Shown: positions 7,659 through 15,381 of the stretch, in pieces
Layout: the number at the start of each line of letters is the position of its first letter
How positions within the stretch are numbered: position 1 is the first letter of the stretch
Assembly (NCBI GenBank): GCA_021787655.1
Contig: JAJYLM010000025.1
Coordinates: 1 to 19,843 of the forward strand
Direction: 5' to 3'
Source of the DNA: a bacterium
Lineage (GTDB): Bacteria; JAMCPX01
Length of the DNA stretch: 19,843 nt
The notes under the pieces: generated by a model
Database searches by the model: none
What the model saw: only the letters and a program-made list of their open reading frames with translations
What the model was told of the DNA's origin: nothing
Position numbers and translations under genes: made by a program

Positions 7659-8522
7659 ATGAAAATCAAAAAAGCGATAATACCTGCAGCAGGATACGGA
7701 ACGCGGTTTTTACCGGTCACCAAGGCGGTACCCAAGGAACTTTTACCGATCGTGGACAAACCCATGATCCAGTACATCGTCGAAGAGGCGAAACTCTCGG
7801 GCATCGAGCTGGTCATCCTCATCGTGAACCACGGGAAGGAGGCAATCGAAGACCACTTCGACATCAACTACGAGCTCGAAGATACGCTGCGGAAAAAGGG
7901 CAGTAACGGCCTGCTGGGTCTCATCGAAGGACTGTCGGACATGATCAAGATCGTGTCCATCCGCCAGAAAAAGCCCCTGGGCCTCGGGCATGCGGTCCTG
8001 CAGGCGAAACACCTCATCGGCGACGAGCCGTTCGCAGTCATCCTCGGCGACGATATCATCGATGCAAAGACACCGTGCCTGCTGCAGATGGTCGACGTCT
8101 ACGAGCGGTACCGCAAGCCCATCATCGCAGTCCAGCAGGTTGCGCGGGAAGATACCTCGCGGTACGGCATCATCAAGGGAAAACAGGCGGACACCAGGGT
8201 CTACCAGCTCGACGACGTCGTCGAAAAACCGTCACCCGATGCCGCACCGTCGGACCTTGCGATCATCGGCCGGTACATCCTTACCCCGGAGATCTTCGAT
8301 ATCCTCGAGAGCATTCCGACCGGTGCCGGCGGAGAGATCCAGCTCACGGACGGCCTGAAGGTGCTGCTGAAGCAGCAAGGTATGATAGGGTACCGGTTTG
8401 AAGGAGAGCGGTATGACGGAGGCGACAAGCTCGGGTTCCTGCTCGCAAATATCGCGTATGCCATGAAGCGTCCCGAAATAAAGGACAAGCTGCTCGATTA
8501 TATGAAAGGACACACCCGATGA
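7659..8522 (+). CDS. galU: UTP--glucose-1-phosphate uridylyltransferase
   Basis: This 287-residue enzyme makes UDP-glucose from UTP and glucose 1-phosphate for lipopolysaccharide, capsule and glycogen-type sugars. The N-terminal nucleotide-binding segment AAGYGTRFLPVTKAVPKELL is diagnostic. It is followed by DKPMIQYIVEEA, the metal-binding VILGDD (about residue 130), and a C-terminal GGEIQLTD and YDGGDKLGFL. The length is typical for bacterial GalU. The ribosome binding site is a purine-rich AAAGGAAAGG rather far upstream of ATG 7659. The stop overlaps the next gene as ATGA, so the two are coupled. It starts 22 bases after ttcA and is likely in one transcript. Confidence 0.96.
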   Translation: MKIKKAIIPAAGYGTRFLPVTKAVPKELLPIVDKPMIQYIVEEAKLSGIELVILIVNHGKEAIEDHFDINYELEDTLRKKGSNGLLGLIEGLSDMIKIVSIRQKKPLGLGHAVLQAKHLIGDEPFAVILGDDIIDAKTPCLLQMVDVYERYRKPIIAVQQVAREDTSRYGIIKGKQADTRVYQLDDVVEKPSPDAAPSDLAIIGRYILTPEIFDILESIPTGAGGEIQLTDGLKVLLKQQGMIGYRFEGERYDGGDKLGFLLANIAYAMKRPEIKDKLLDYMKGHTR

Positions 8523-9355
8523 AAAAAATCATCCTTGCCTGTGCGGCGTTCGCGGTATTTTCGGGGTTCATCATCCCCGCAGCCAAGATGGCGTCGCTGA
8601 TGAAGGCGCAGAAGGGGCTGGCAGCGCTCGTGCTCAACGGCACGTCGTTTTTCAACCTCGGGAAGGACTACATCAACACGCCGGTACCATGCCGGGTGAT
8701 CGTGACGGCAAACGGCCGGCTGCGTCAGGATTACCTGTTTCCCCGGGCGCACATCACCCTTATCAATACGGGGCTCCATCAGACCATCCTGGTGAACGGC
8801 GTGCGGATGACGTCACCGCCCGTGATCTTCGCGCAGAACAACATTGCAGCGGTCCTGTTTGCGCTGTACCTGTCGGACAACCCCGCGAGGGTCTTCAGCG
8901 AGATCGGCCTGAACCAGGCATCGGTCGCGTACGGTCTTGCAAACAACAGGGCGGCGTACATCATCGGCAACGACCCGGACCAGCTCTTCATCGACAATGA
9001 GGACACGGTCCCCCTCATGTACCGGATCACGCAGGGCAGTACCGTTATCCTGTCCGCTGTGAAGGATTACCTGAACGCGGCCGGTGTGGTTGACAACACT
9101 GCGGTCGCGAAGCCGGCACCCGGCTCCGGCAACCTCACCCTCGAAACGGAAGCCGGCAGTATCACGCAAACGGTCATGACGCTCCCGCGGGTCGTCGAAC
9201 TGTACAACGGGAATACGCTTGTCCAGCGGTGGGAGTTTCACAGCGCCCTTCTGCTCCGCAACGACGCAGGTATCAGGGAACTTCTGCCGGTACCGTATGC
9301 ACTGAGAAAACTGCGGACCACGGACCAGCAGCTCTCCCCGTTCATGCTGTTTTAA
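8519..9355 (+). CDS. Exported protein of unknown function, coupled to galU
   Basis: The family of this 278-residue protein is not recognised. It has a clear Sec signal peptide: MKK followed by a hydrophobic stretch to about residue 21, with a likely cleavage near IPAA/KM. There is no lipobox Cys at the cleavage site, so a soluble periplasmic protein is favoured. The mature part is rich in beta-prone alternation (CRVIVTANGRLRQDYLF; HQTILVNGVRM; NLTLETEAGSITQTVMTLP). No internal membrane helix is obvious, which faintly recalls the LolA/LolB fold (weak inference). A Pro/Gly linker, AKPAPGSG, near residue 200 divides the protein. The ATG overlaps the galU stop, suggesting a role in cell-envelope glycan or lipid work. 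It converges on murJ. Confidence 0.85.
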   Translation: MKKIILACAAFAVFSGFIIPAAKMASLMKAQKGLAALVLNGTSFFNLGKDYINTPVPCRVIVTANGRLRQDYLFPRAHITLINTGLHQTILVNGVRMTSPPVIFAQNNIAAVLFALYLSDNPARVFSEIGLNQASVAYGLANNRAAYIIGNDPDQLFIDNEDTVPLMYRITQGSTVILSAVKDYLNAAGVVDNTAVAKPAPGSGNLTLETEAGSITQTVMTLPRVVELYNGNTLVQRWEFHSALLLRNDAGIRELLPVPYALRKLRTTDQQLSPFMLF

Positions 9356-9415
9356 ACCGCAGAATGCACGCAGGCAGTTTTATTGTGCTCTTCCTCAGGA
9401 CCGCGTCCGCTGCGG

Positions 9416-10981
9416 TCAGCGAGCCAGTTTCCGCCTGATAACGGCGAGACCGTCGTGCAGTTCTTCGGTTTTGAGCAGATATGAGACAGCACCGTAGGTA
9501 ACAATCCCCGCCAGGATCGCGAGGACGAGCAGCAACGTCAGCCTGAGCGCGCCCTGGTGAAGACTGCCGAGGATGCTGTTCCTGAACGCGAGTTCCAGGA
9601 CCACTCCCATTGCCGCAGATGCTGCAGCCGCCTTGAGGAACGACACCATGATTGCGGTGAGCCCTATCCTTCCGATCTTTCTCCTCAGTGCAAAGAGCAG
9701 ATACGCCGTGTTGAAATATGCCGAGATGCTGGTTGCCAGAGCGAGGCCCCGGTAGGACATGGTGTTCATCAGCCCGATGCTCAGGAGCAGGTTAATGACG
9801 ACCGTGAAGAACGCTATGACCACCGGCGTTTTGGCGTCTTTCAGTGCGTAGAACGCCTGGGTGATGACCCGGGAGAACGCCACGGACCACAGCCCCACAG
9901 CGTAATAGATCAGTGCCGACGAAACCGCCATGGTATCTGACATGCTGAACGAACCGCGGTGGAAGAGCACGTCGATGATGGGCCGTGCGAGGATCATGAG
10001 CCCCACGGTCGCCGGCACGGTGACGAAGTTTAGGAGTTTCAGCGAGAAAACGAGCGAGTCCTTCAGCCGCGCAACACCTTCACCGGCCGTGTCCCTGGCC
10101 ATGGCCGGCAGTGCGGCAATGGCGATGGATACGGCAAAGATGCCCTGGGGAAATTCGAAGAGCCGCGATGCGTAGTAGAGGTACGAGATGCTGCCGGTCC
10201 TGAGGAACGAGGCGAGCACGTTGCTCACGAAAACATTGAGCTGGTACACGGCGGCACCGAACATCATGGGCAGGAACAGGAAGAGTGATTCGCGCAGCGC
10301 CGGATGGCGGAAGTCGAAGTTCAGGGAGAACATGAATCCTTTCCTGTGCATGAGGATAAGCTGGGGAACGAGCTCCAGCGCAGCACCCACGAGAACGCCC
10401 GCAGCGACAATCAGAATTGCGTGGTGCCCGTGATTCGCGATCAGGATGAACGTGATAATCGACAGGTTGAGGATGATGGGAGACAGCGCAGGAACAAAGA
10501 AGTGCCGCAGCGAATTCAGCAGCCCCATGCACAGGGCCACGATGCTCACGAACAGGATGAAGGGAAACATGATCCTGTTGAGCATCACCGTCAGCCTGAA
10601 TTTTTCGGGATGCAGCTCGAACCCCGGGGCAAACAGGTAGATCAGTTCCTTCGAGAAGACCACCCCGAGCACGGACAGGACGACCAGGACGATGAGCAGG
10701 TAGGTGAAGGTTATGTCGGACACCTTTTTGGCCTCCTCGTCGCCGTACTTCGTGTGGTACGACGTGAAGACCGGGATGAATGCGCTGCTCATTGCCCCCT
10801 CGGCAACGAGCCTGCGCAGGAGGTTCGGGATCCTGAACGCGACGAAGAACGCGTCCGCTGACGTGACCGCACCGAAGAAGTAGGCAAAGCTGATGTCCCG
10901 GATCAGTCCGAGGATCCTGCTCGCGAGGGTCATGATGCTGACGACCCCGGCGCTCTTTGCGATGTCCGACCTGCTGCTCAT
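9416..10981 (-). CDS. murJ: Lipid II flippase MurJ
   Basis: A polytopic inner-membrane protein of 521 residues that flips lipid-linked peptidoglycan precursor to the periplasm. The N-terminus has the family hallmark SRILGLIRDISFAYFFG followed by DAFFVAFRIPNLLRRLVAEGAMSSAFIP, a near-textbook MurJ/MviN start. Around 14 hydrophobic helices follow, with arginine-rich loops. ATG 10981 was chosen because it gives this normal N-terminus and overlaps the upstream ATPase stop as ATGA. A start 15 codons earlier would lie inside that gene. Coupling with two Get3-like ATPases is unusual and makes a link between the ATPases and envelope or membrane-protein biogenesis worth considering. Confidence 0.95.
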   Translation of the reverse strand: MSSRSDIAKSAGVVSIMTLASRILGLIRDISFAYFFGAVTSADAFFVAFRIPNLLRRLVAEGAMSSAFIPVFTSYHTKYGDEEAKKVSDITFTYLLIVLVVLSVLGVVFSKELIYLFAPGFELHPEKFRLTVMLNRIMFPFILFVSIVALCMGLLNSLRHFFVPALSPIILNLSIITFILIANHGHHAILIVAAGVLVGAALELVPQLILMHRKGFMFSLNFDFRHPALRESLFLFLPMMFGAAVYQLNVFVSNVLASFLRTGSISYLYYASRLFEFPQGIFAVSIAIAALPAMARDTAGEGVARLKDSLVFSLKLLNFVTVPATVGLMILARPIIDVLFHRGSFSMSDTMAVSSALIYYAVGLWSVAFSRVITQAFYALKDAKTPVVIAFFTVVINLLLSIGLMNTMSYRGLALATSISAYFNTAYLLFALRRKIGRIGLTAIMVSFLKAAAASAAMGVVLELAFRNSILGSLHQGALRLTLLLVLAILAGIVTYGAVSYLLKTEELHDGLAVIRRKLAR

Positions 10982-12096
10982 CCGATGACCCCGTCGAGCG
11001 CCTGCGCTATCGTCACCAGGGTGCACAGGTTCGTCAGCTCCCTGTCCATGATCAGCGACGACAGGTAATACTGGATCTTCTGTGACCGCACCTTCGCCCT
11101 GAGGGAGGCGATCAATGCCTGGTCGTTGATCGCGATGCTGTCCATGGCGAGGGTTTCCTCGAGGGTTATCCGCAGCGGGTCGTCCTGATCGAGGGTGCTG
11201 ATGATCCTGCCGCTCTTCGACCGTGCGGCGTCATTGTACAGCGGAGGATGGATCTTGTTGACGATGAACCCCGCAAAATTGATCTCGTATTCCTTCATGA
11301 TGCTGTAGAAGTAGATGGCCTCATCGACGGCATCGCGGGTCGGTGCAGTCACCATGTAGAACTGCACCCGGGGGGATGCCAGCAGCGCGTTCACCTCTTT
11401 TGCCCGGGACTTAAACCCGGAATACAGGTCGTTAAACTCGCTGAAGAACTCGGTGAGGTCTTCCACGATCTCGAGGCCCACGTAGCTCTTCAGCAGCTTG
11501 ACGATCTTCTGCGGCGCCCGGTTCAGGATATTGAACCCGATCATGCTCACGCTCGCCGACGGACGGATCAGCCATTTGAGGACCCCGGAGCTTATCAGCT
11601 GGATGAGACGGTTGGGGGCCGTCAGGAAATTGATGGCATGCCGCGCCGGCGGCGTATCGACGACAATGAGATCGTAGTCGTACTCTTTTTTGATCTCGTA
11701 GAGCTTCTCCATTGCCATGTAATCTTCGGATCCGGCGAGCTCGCCGGACACGTAGTGGTAGTAGCTGTTGTTCAGTATGGCGTCCGCCTTCTGCGGCGAG
11801 GACGAGTATTTCCTGATGAGGTTGTCGAACGTGGTCTGTGTCTCGAGGATCATGGCGTCCAGGCTCCCCCGGATGGGCTGCCCGCACTGCTGCAGCGAGC
11901 GGAGCGGGACCGGCGTGGGTACGTTCTTGAGCTCCCTGATCCCCATGGACTGGGCGAGCCGCTTCGCAGGGTCGATGGTCATGACGAGGGTCTTTTTCCC
12001 CCTGAGCGCTCCGGCCATGCCGATGGCAGAGGATATGGTCGTCTTGCCAACCCCGCCGGTACCGACGCAGACGATGACCTCCGGCTGTTCGTTCAT
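10978..12096 (-). CDS. Get3/ArsA-like ATPase, BagB (Rv3680)-like partner
   Basis: A 372-residue cytoplasmic P-loop ATPase of the SIMIBI class. The P-loop GTGGVGKT is at residues 12-19; the signature Lys that ArsA/Get3 proteins carry near the start of this loop is Thr13. A switch-like TIDPAKRLAQ follows, then SGELAGSEDYMAMEKL and LIVVDTPPARHAINFL. These elements match, in order, what I recall of mycobacterial Rv3680 (BagB), which pairs with Rv3679. Eukaryotic Get3 delivers tail-anchored proteins and ArsA pumps arsenite; no arsenic genes lie nearby, so an arsenite role is unlikely. Its start overlaps the stop of the second ATPase, and its stop overlaps murJ, both as ATGA. Function is inferred only. 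Confidence 0.85.
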   Translation of the reverse strand: MNEQPEVIVCVGTGGVGKTTISSAIGMAGALRGKKTLVMTIDPAKRLAQSMGIRELKNVPTPVPLRSLQQCGQPIRGSLDAMILETQTTFDNLIRKYSSSPQKADAILNNSYYHYVSGELAGSEDYMAMEKLYEIKKEYDYDLIVVDTPPARHAINFLTAPNRLIQLISSGVLKWLIRPSASVSMIGFNILNRAPQKIVKLLKSYVGLEIVEDLTEFFSEFNDLYSGFKSRAKEVNALLASPRVQFYMVTAPTRDAVDEAIYFYSIMKEYEINFAGFIVNKIHPPLYNDAARSKSGRIISTLDQDDPLRITLEETLAMDSIAINDQALIASLRAKVRSQKIQYYLSSLIMDRELTNLCTLVTIAQALDGVIG

Positions 12097-13043
12097 GGCG
12101 CCCCGGTGATAAGAGGATCGAAATGCGCTGACAGTGATTCGGCTATGGAAAGCTCGTCATCGTCCATTCCGATGAACGGCAGGGTCAGCACCGGTATGTC
12201 CTGGACCGCGTCGTTGAGCCCGCGGACCGCCTTTTTTTCCATCGTTGCGTAGGTCATAAACATCTTCACGGCGTCCATGATCCCGTCCCGGGATGCCTGG
12301 TTTCCGGCAATCTCCTGAAGTCTCGTGGCGTAGTACCCGGTATCCGTGATGCTGATCCTGTTGGACACGGCCATGTTCACGATAATGGCACTGAGTGCCG
12401 GTTTGCTCATGGACGAGAGTTCTTTTTTTGCCTCGAGCGCTTCCGTAATGGCCATCTCGTCCGGCGTACTGACCATAATGACGGAACACCGGTTGGACAG
12501 GATCAGGCCGTTGACCTTTTCCGCTTCCTTGCGGACCGGCCCTATCCTGAACATGTCCATGACACTGCGGGGTGTCCTGATGAACGGCACGAATTTGCCG
12601 AGCTGGGGTGCATCGACGATGATCGGATCGTACAGCGAGGTACCTTCATCGTCCCGTTTTTTCTCGAGATCGTACAGCTTGCCGACTGCGACGAGTTCTT
12701 TGAGTCCGGGAGCGGTACTCGAGAAGTGGCGGTAGAATTTCGTATTGATCACGAACTTCGAAATGACATCGAGGACCAGCTGCCGCCTGATGTATTCCGC
12801 GAGCGCATCCGCCGGCGATATGTTGATGTAGGTGAAGTCTTTCTCAATCGCGGTCTCCTGGTACGGCTGCGCCTTGATGTTGAATATGTTCCCGAGCCGT
12901 TTGTCCGGATAAAACTCGACCAGCAGCGGCCGGTGCCCTGCCCTGCGGAACGACAGACCGAGTGCAGCAGACAGTATGCTCTTCCCCACACCGCCTTTCC
13001 CCGTCACGAACAGGACCCTCTTGCCGGACAATGTTTCTTTCAT
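12093..13043 (-). CDS. Get3/ArsA-like ATPase, BagA (Rv3679)-like partner
   Basis: A 316-residue ATPase with a complete deviant Walker A motif, GKGGVGKS, at residues 15-22, including the signature Lys16. In place of the usual switch with DPA it has VEFYPDKRLGNIF, much as mycobacterial Rv3679 departs from the consensus at this point. Later come LYDPIIVDAPQLGKFVPFIR and a C-terminal part with CSVIMVSTPDEMAITEALEA. With the next gene it should form a heteromeric ATPase. GGAGG lies about 18 bases before ATG 13043, too far for an ideal site, and no better in-frame start is visible. feoB ends 107 bases upstream on the same strand. Confidence 0.83.
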   Translation of the reverse strand: MKETLSGKRVLFVTGKGGVGKSILSAALGLSFRRAGHRPLLVEFYPDKRLGNIFNIKAQPYQETAIEKDFTYINISPADALAEYIRRQLVLDVISKFVINTKFYRHFSSTAPGLKELVAVGKLYDLEKKRDDEGTSLYDPIIVDAPQLGKFVPFIRTPRSVMDMFRIGPVRKEAEKVNGLILSNRCSVIMVSTPDEMAITEALEAKKELSSMSKPALSAIIVNMAVSNRISITDTGYYATRLQEIAGNQASRDGIMDAVKMFMTYATMEKKAVRGLNDAVQDIPVLTLPFIGMDDDELSIAESLSAHFDPLITGAP

Positions 13044-13150
13044 ACGCAGACCGTGAACGTTCCTCCCCGGGATTTTACCGCCATTGTTTCTCTGTTACGG
13101 TATATGGATCGCGCGATAAAATCAAATGTTTGAAGCGCACAAACCCGCGA

Positions 13151-15202
13151 TCACAGGTGGAGCCCGACGGTGTAAATCGCAAAGCTGATGAGAAACGCAA
13201 CGAGCAGGGGATACACGATGCCGATGGCGAGCAGCTTGTTGTCGTGCAGCTCCCGCTTCATGGTCACGATCGTCGCAAGGCAGGGGATGTAGAGTGTCTG
13301 GAAGATGATAAACACGTACGCCACCAGGGGGCTGATCGACTGTCTGAGCGCAGTACCGAGGACGGACTCGTCGGACGCGTTGTACAGCACGCTCAGCGTC
13401 GCAATGGAGGTTTCCTTCGCCGAAAATCCGGTAATGAGTGCAACCATGATACGCCAGTCGAACCCGAGAATCCTGCCGGCGGGAGCGATAAATTTACCGA
13501 TCATGCCCAGCACGCTCTTATCGATGGTGCCGCCGGGATAGTGGGACAGGAACCAGAGAATCACGGTGAAGGAGACGATGTAGGTGCCCGCCCTCCTGAA
13601 AAAACTCACGGTCTTGCTCCATGCATACAGGCCCACGGTGCGCGCATTCGGCTTCCGGTACAGCGGGAGCTCGATGATGAGCGGGGAGCGATCCCCCTTG
13701 AGCACGGTCTTGCGCAGGAGCAGGCCGGTCACCACGACCACGGCGAAGCTGATGCCGATCACGGACACCATGACCAGTGCGGCGTGGTTCGGAAAGAACA
13801 CGCTGACAAAGAGACTCGTGACCACGAACCGTGCGGAGCAGGGGATGAACGGGTTGATCAGCACGGAAAGCTTGCGGTCTGTTTCGTTGTCCATGACCCG
13901 CGAACACATGACGCCGGGCACATTGCATCCGTAACCGACCAGCAGGCATATGAAGCTTTTCCCGTGCAGCCCCAGCACGTGCATGACCCTGTCCATGATG
14001 AACGTGGAACGTGCGAGCAGGCCTGTATCTTCGAGGATCCCGAGAAAGACGAAGAATATGAAGATGAGGGGAAAGAATGAAACCACCGTGCCCACCCCCC
14101 CCAGGATGCCGTTGATCAAAAGTCCTTTGACCCATTCAGGCGCCCTGCCCAGCAGCTGCGCAGAGACGCCGTCCAGCATGCTGAAGGAACTGCTCAGCAG
14201 CGACATGAGCGGGGTGCTCAGACCGAATGTTGCCCAGAATATGAACCCGAGGATCAGAACGACGATCGTGAGTCCGAGAACCTGGTTCGTCAGGAGGTGA
14301 TCCAGCTTGTCCGTAAAGGTTATGATGTTCAGTTTCAGGGGAGAGACCGCACCCGAGGTTATCCGGTGTATCCAGTCATAGCGCGCATCGGCGATTTCGA
14401 CAATCAGCTTTTCTGCCCGGCCCTGGACATCCTGGATGAACCGGTAATCGCCGGCAGAGAGCAGGGACTTCAGCACACCGGCGACATGGTCGTCGCCCTC
14501 GAGGATTTTCAGGGAAACCCACCGCAGGTTACTCAAGGGGGCGGAAGAGCTGCCGAGTCTCGTGCTGATCTCCCGGATAAGATCTTCAATCGGCTTTGAG
14601 TAAGCGAGCGGCGCCGGATGAAAGGTCCTCGTGCCTGCGACGAGCTCGCTGACTGCGGATAACAGTTCCTTGATGCCCCTGTTCTTGACCGCGACGATCG
14701 GTATGACCGGAATGCCGATGAGCTGCTCGAACCGTTCGACGTTGATCTCGACACCCTTGGAGGCTGCGAGATCGAGCATGTTCAGTGCTATGATGACCCT
14801 GGTACCGGTTTCGAGTATCTGCGTCAGCAGGTAGAGGTTCCGGTCGAGATTCGAAGCATCAAGGATGGACACCACCACATCGGGCTTTTGTTCAACGATA
14901 TACGTCGCTGCGATGGTCTCTTCGATGGACCCTGATGACAGGCTGTAGGTGCCCGGCAGATCGACGATCTTGTAGGTTTTACCGTTGTATTCGGTAAACC
15001 CCTCTTTTTTTTCGACGGTTTTTCCCGGCCAGTTCCCCACATGCTGGTTCAGCCCGGTCAGTATGTTGAATATGGTGCTCTTCCCGACGTTCGGATTGCC
15101 CGCAAGCGCAACGGTGATGCTTCCGGGGTGGCGGGGGAGCGCACCGCCGCCGGAATCGCGGCCGGAATCTGTATTCATGCTTCTTATGTATTTGTTTTTC
15201 AC
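13151..15202 (-). CDS. feoB: Ferrous iron transporter FeoB
   Basis: A 683-residue inner-membrane Fe(II) transporter. The N-terminal G domain has GNPNVGKST (about 35-43), the FeoB-specific VGNWPGKTVEKKEG, DLPG (81-84) and NMLD (141-144). A helical GDI-like region follows, then gate and core helices with GYGCNVPGVM and NPFIPCSAR, the conserved Cys-containing motifs of the permease. The start is placed at GTG 15202 because AAGGAGAG lies 9 bases before it. ATG 15235 would fall inside the promoter and Fur-box region and has no ribosome binding site. No feoA is adjacent in the window and no FeoA domain is fused. Expression is probably repressed by Fur and iron (inference). Confidence 0.95.
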   Translation of the reverse strand: MKNKYIRSMNTDSGRDSGGGALPRHPGSITVALAGNPNVGKSTIFNILTGLNQHVGNWPGKTVEKKEGFTEYNGKTYKIVDLPGTYSLSSGSIEETIAATYIVEQKPDVVVSILDASNLDRNLYLLTQILETGTRVIIALNMLDLAASKGVEINVERFEQLIGIPVIPIVAVKNRGIKELLSAVSELVAGTRTFHPAPLAYSKPIEDLIREISTRLGSSSAPLSNLRWVSLKILEGDDHVAGVLKSLLSAGDYRFIQDVQGRAEKLIVEIADARYDWIHRITSGAVSPLKLNIITFTDKLDHLLTNQVLGLTIVVLILGFIFWATFGLSTPLMSLLSSSFSMLDGVSAQLLGRAPEWVKGLLINGILGGVGTVVSFFPLIFIFFVFLGILEDTGLLARSTFIMDRVMHVLGLHGKSFICLLVGYGCNVPGVMCSRVMDNETDRKLSVLINPFIPCSARFVVTSLFVSVFFPNHAALVMVSVIGISFAVVVVTGLLLRKTVLKGDRSPLIIELPLYRKPNARTVGLYAWSKTVSFFRRAGTYIVSFTVILWFLSHYPGGTIDKSVLGMIGKFIAPAGRILGFDWRIMVALITGFSAKETSIATLSVLYNASDESVLGTALRQSISPLVAYVFIIFQTLYIPCLATIVTMKRELHDNKLLAIGIVYPLLVAFLISFAIYTVGLHL

Positions 15203-15220
15203 AGGGAATCTCTCCTTATT

Positions 15221-15239
15221 GAAAGTGGTTATCATTAAT
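15221..15239 (-). promoter_or_regulatory. Candidate Fur box upstream of feoB
   Basis: On the minus strand this reads ATTAATGATAACCACTTTC, which agrees with the 19-bp Escherichia coli Fur consensus GATAATGATAATCATTATC at 14 of 19 positions by my hand alignment. It overlaps the proposed -10 and the expected transcription start of feoB, the normal place for Fur repression. Seen: the sequence match and its position. Inferred: binding by Fur, since no fur gene is in the window. Confidence 0.6.
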
Positions 15240-15266
15240 ATAAGGACGCGTCAACAGAAAAATCAA
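15237..15266 (-). promoter_or_regulatory. Candidate sigma-70-type promoter of feoB
   Basis: On the minus strand a -35 TTGATT (15266-15261) is followed after 18 bases by a -10 TATATT (15242-15237), and the Fur box begins within the -10. A second possible -35, TTGACG (15254-15249), lies closer in and would pair with a poorer -10. Transcription should start near 15230, downstream of ATG 15235, which supports the GTG start of feoB. Confidence 0.5.
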
Positions 15267-15335
15267 CCTGCAATCAGTGGTTCAGGAACGATCGTTATGC
15301 TGAGGGAAGAGCGCGTGATTCCGTGAAAAAGGAAT

Positions 15336-15369
15336 AAAAAAAAGCAGGGGCGGCCGAAGCCGCCCCTGC
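15336..15369 (-). terminator. Rho-independent terminator after citrate synthase
   Basis: A perfect 11-bp stem GCAGGGGCGGC / GCCGCCCCTGC (15344-15354 with 15359-15369) encloses a four-base loop reading TTCG on the minus strand. In the direction of citrate synthase transcription it is followed by eight T (15343-15336). It starts 12 bases after the gltA stop and insulates feoB from read-through. Confidence 0.93.
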
Positions 15370-15381
15370 CGATACTATCGT

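Noticed and set aside
6770..7867. 365-codon minus-strand frame across ttcA and the start of galU
   Set aside because: It crosses two well-supported plus-strand genes and has no recognisable motif.
9399..9417. Small hairpin GACCGC/GCGGTC between the convergent unknown gene and murJ
   Set aside because: The stem is only 6 bp, has no T-tract on either strand and overlaps the murJ stop, so it is not a convincing terminator.
13108..13117. 10-bp palindrome ATCGCGCGAT upstream of the Get3-like ATPases
   Set aside because: It is short and GC-rich, and could arise by chance; no matching promoter or second copy was seen.
12962..14080. Long open frame on the plus strand (372 codons) opposite feoB
   Set aside because: It is antisense to a well-supported transporter, its product is low-complexity His/Asp/Glu/Arg-rich, and it arises from the codon pattern of GC-rich feoB.
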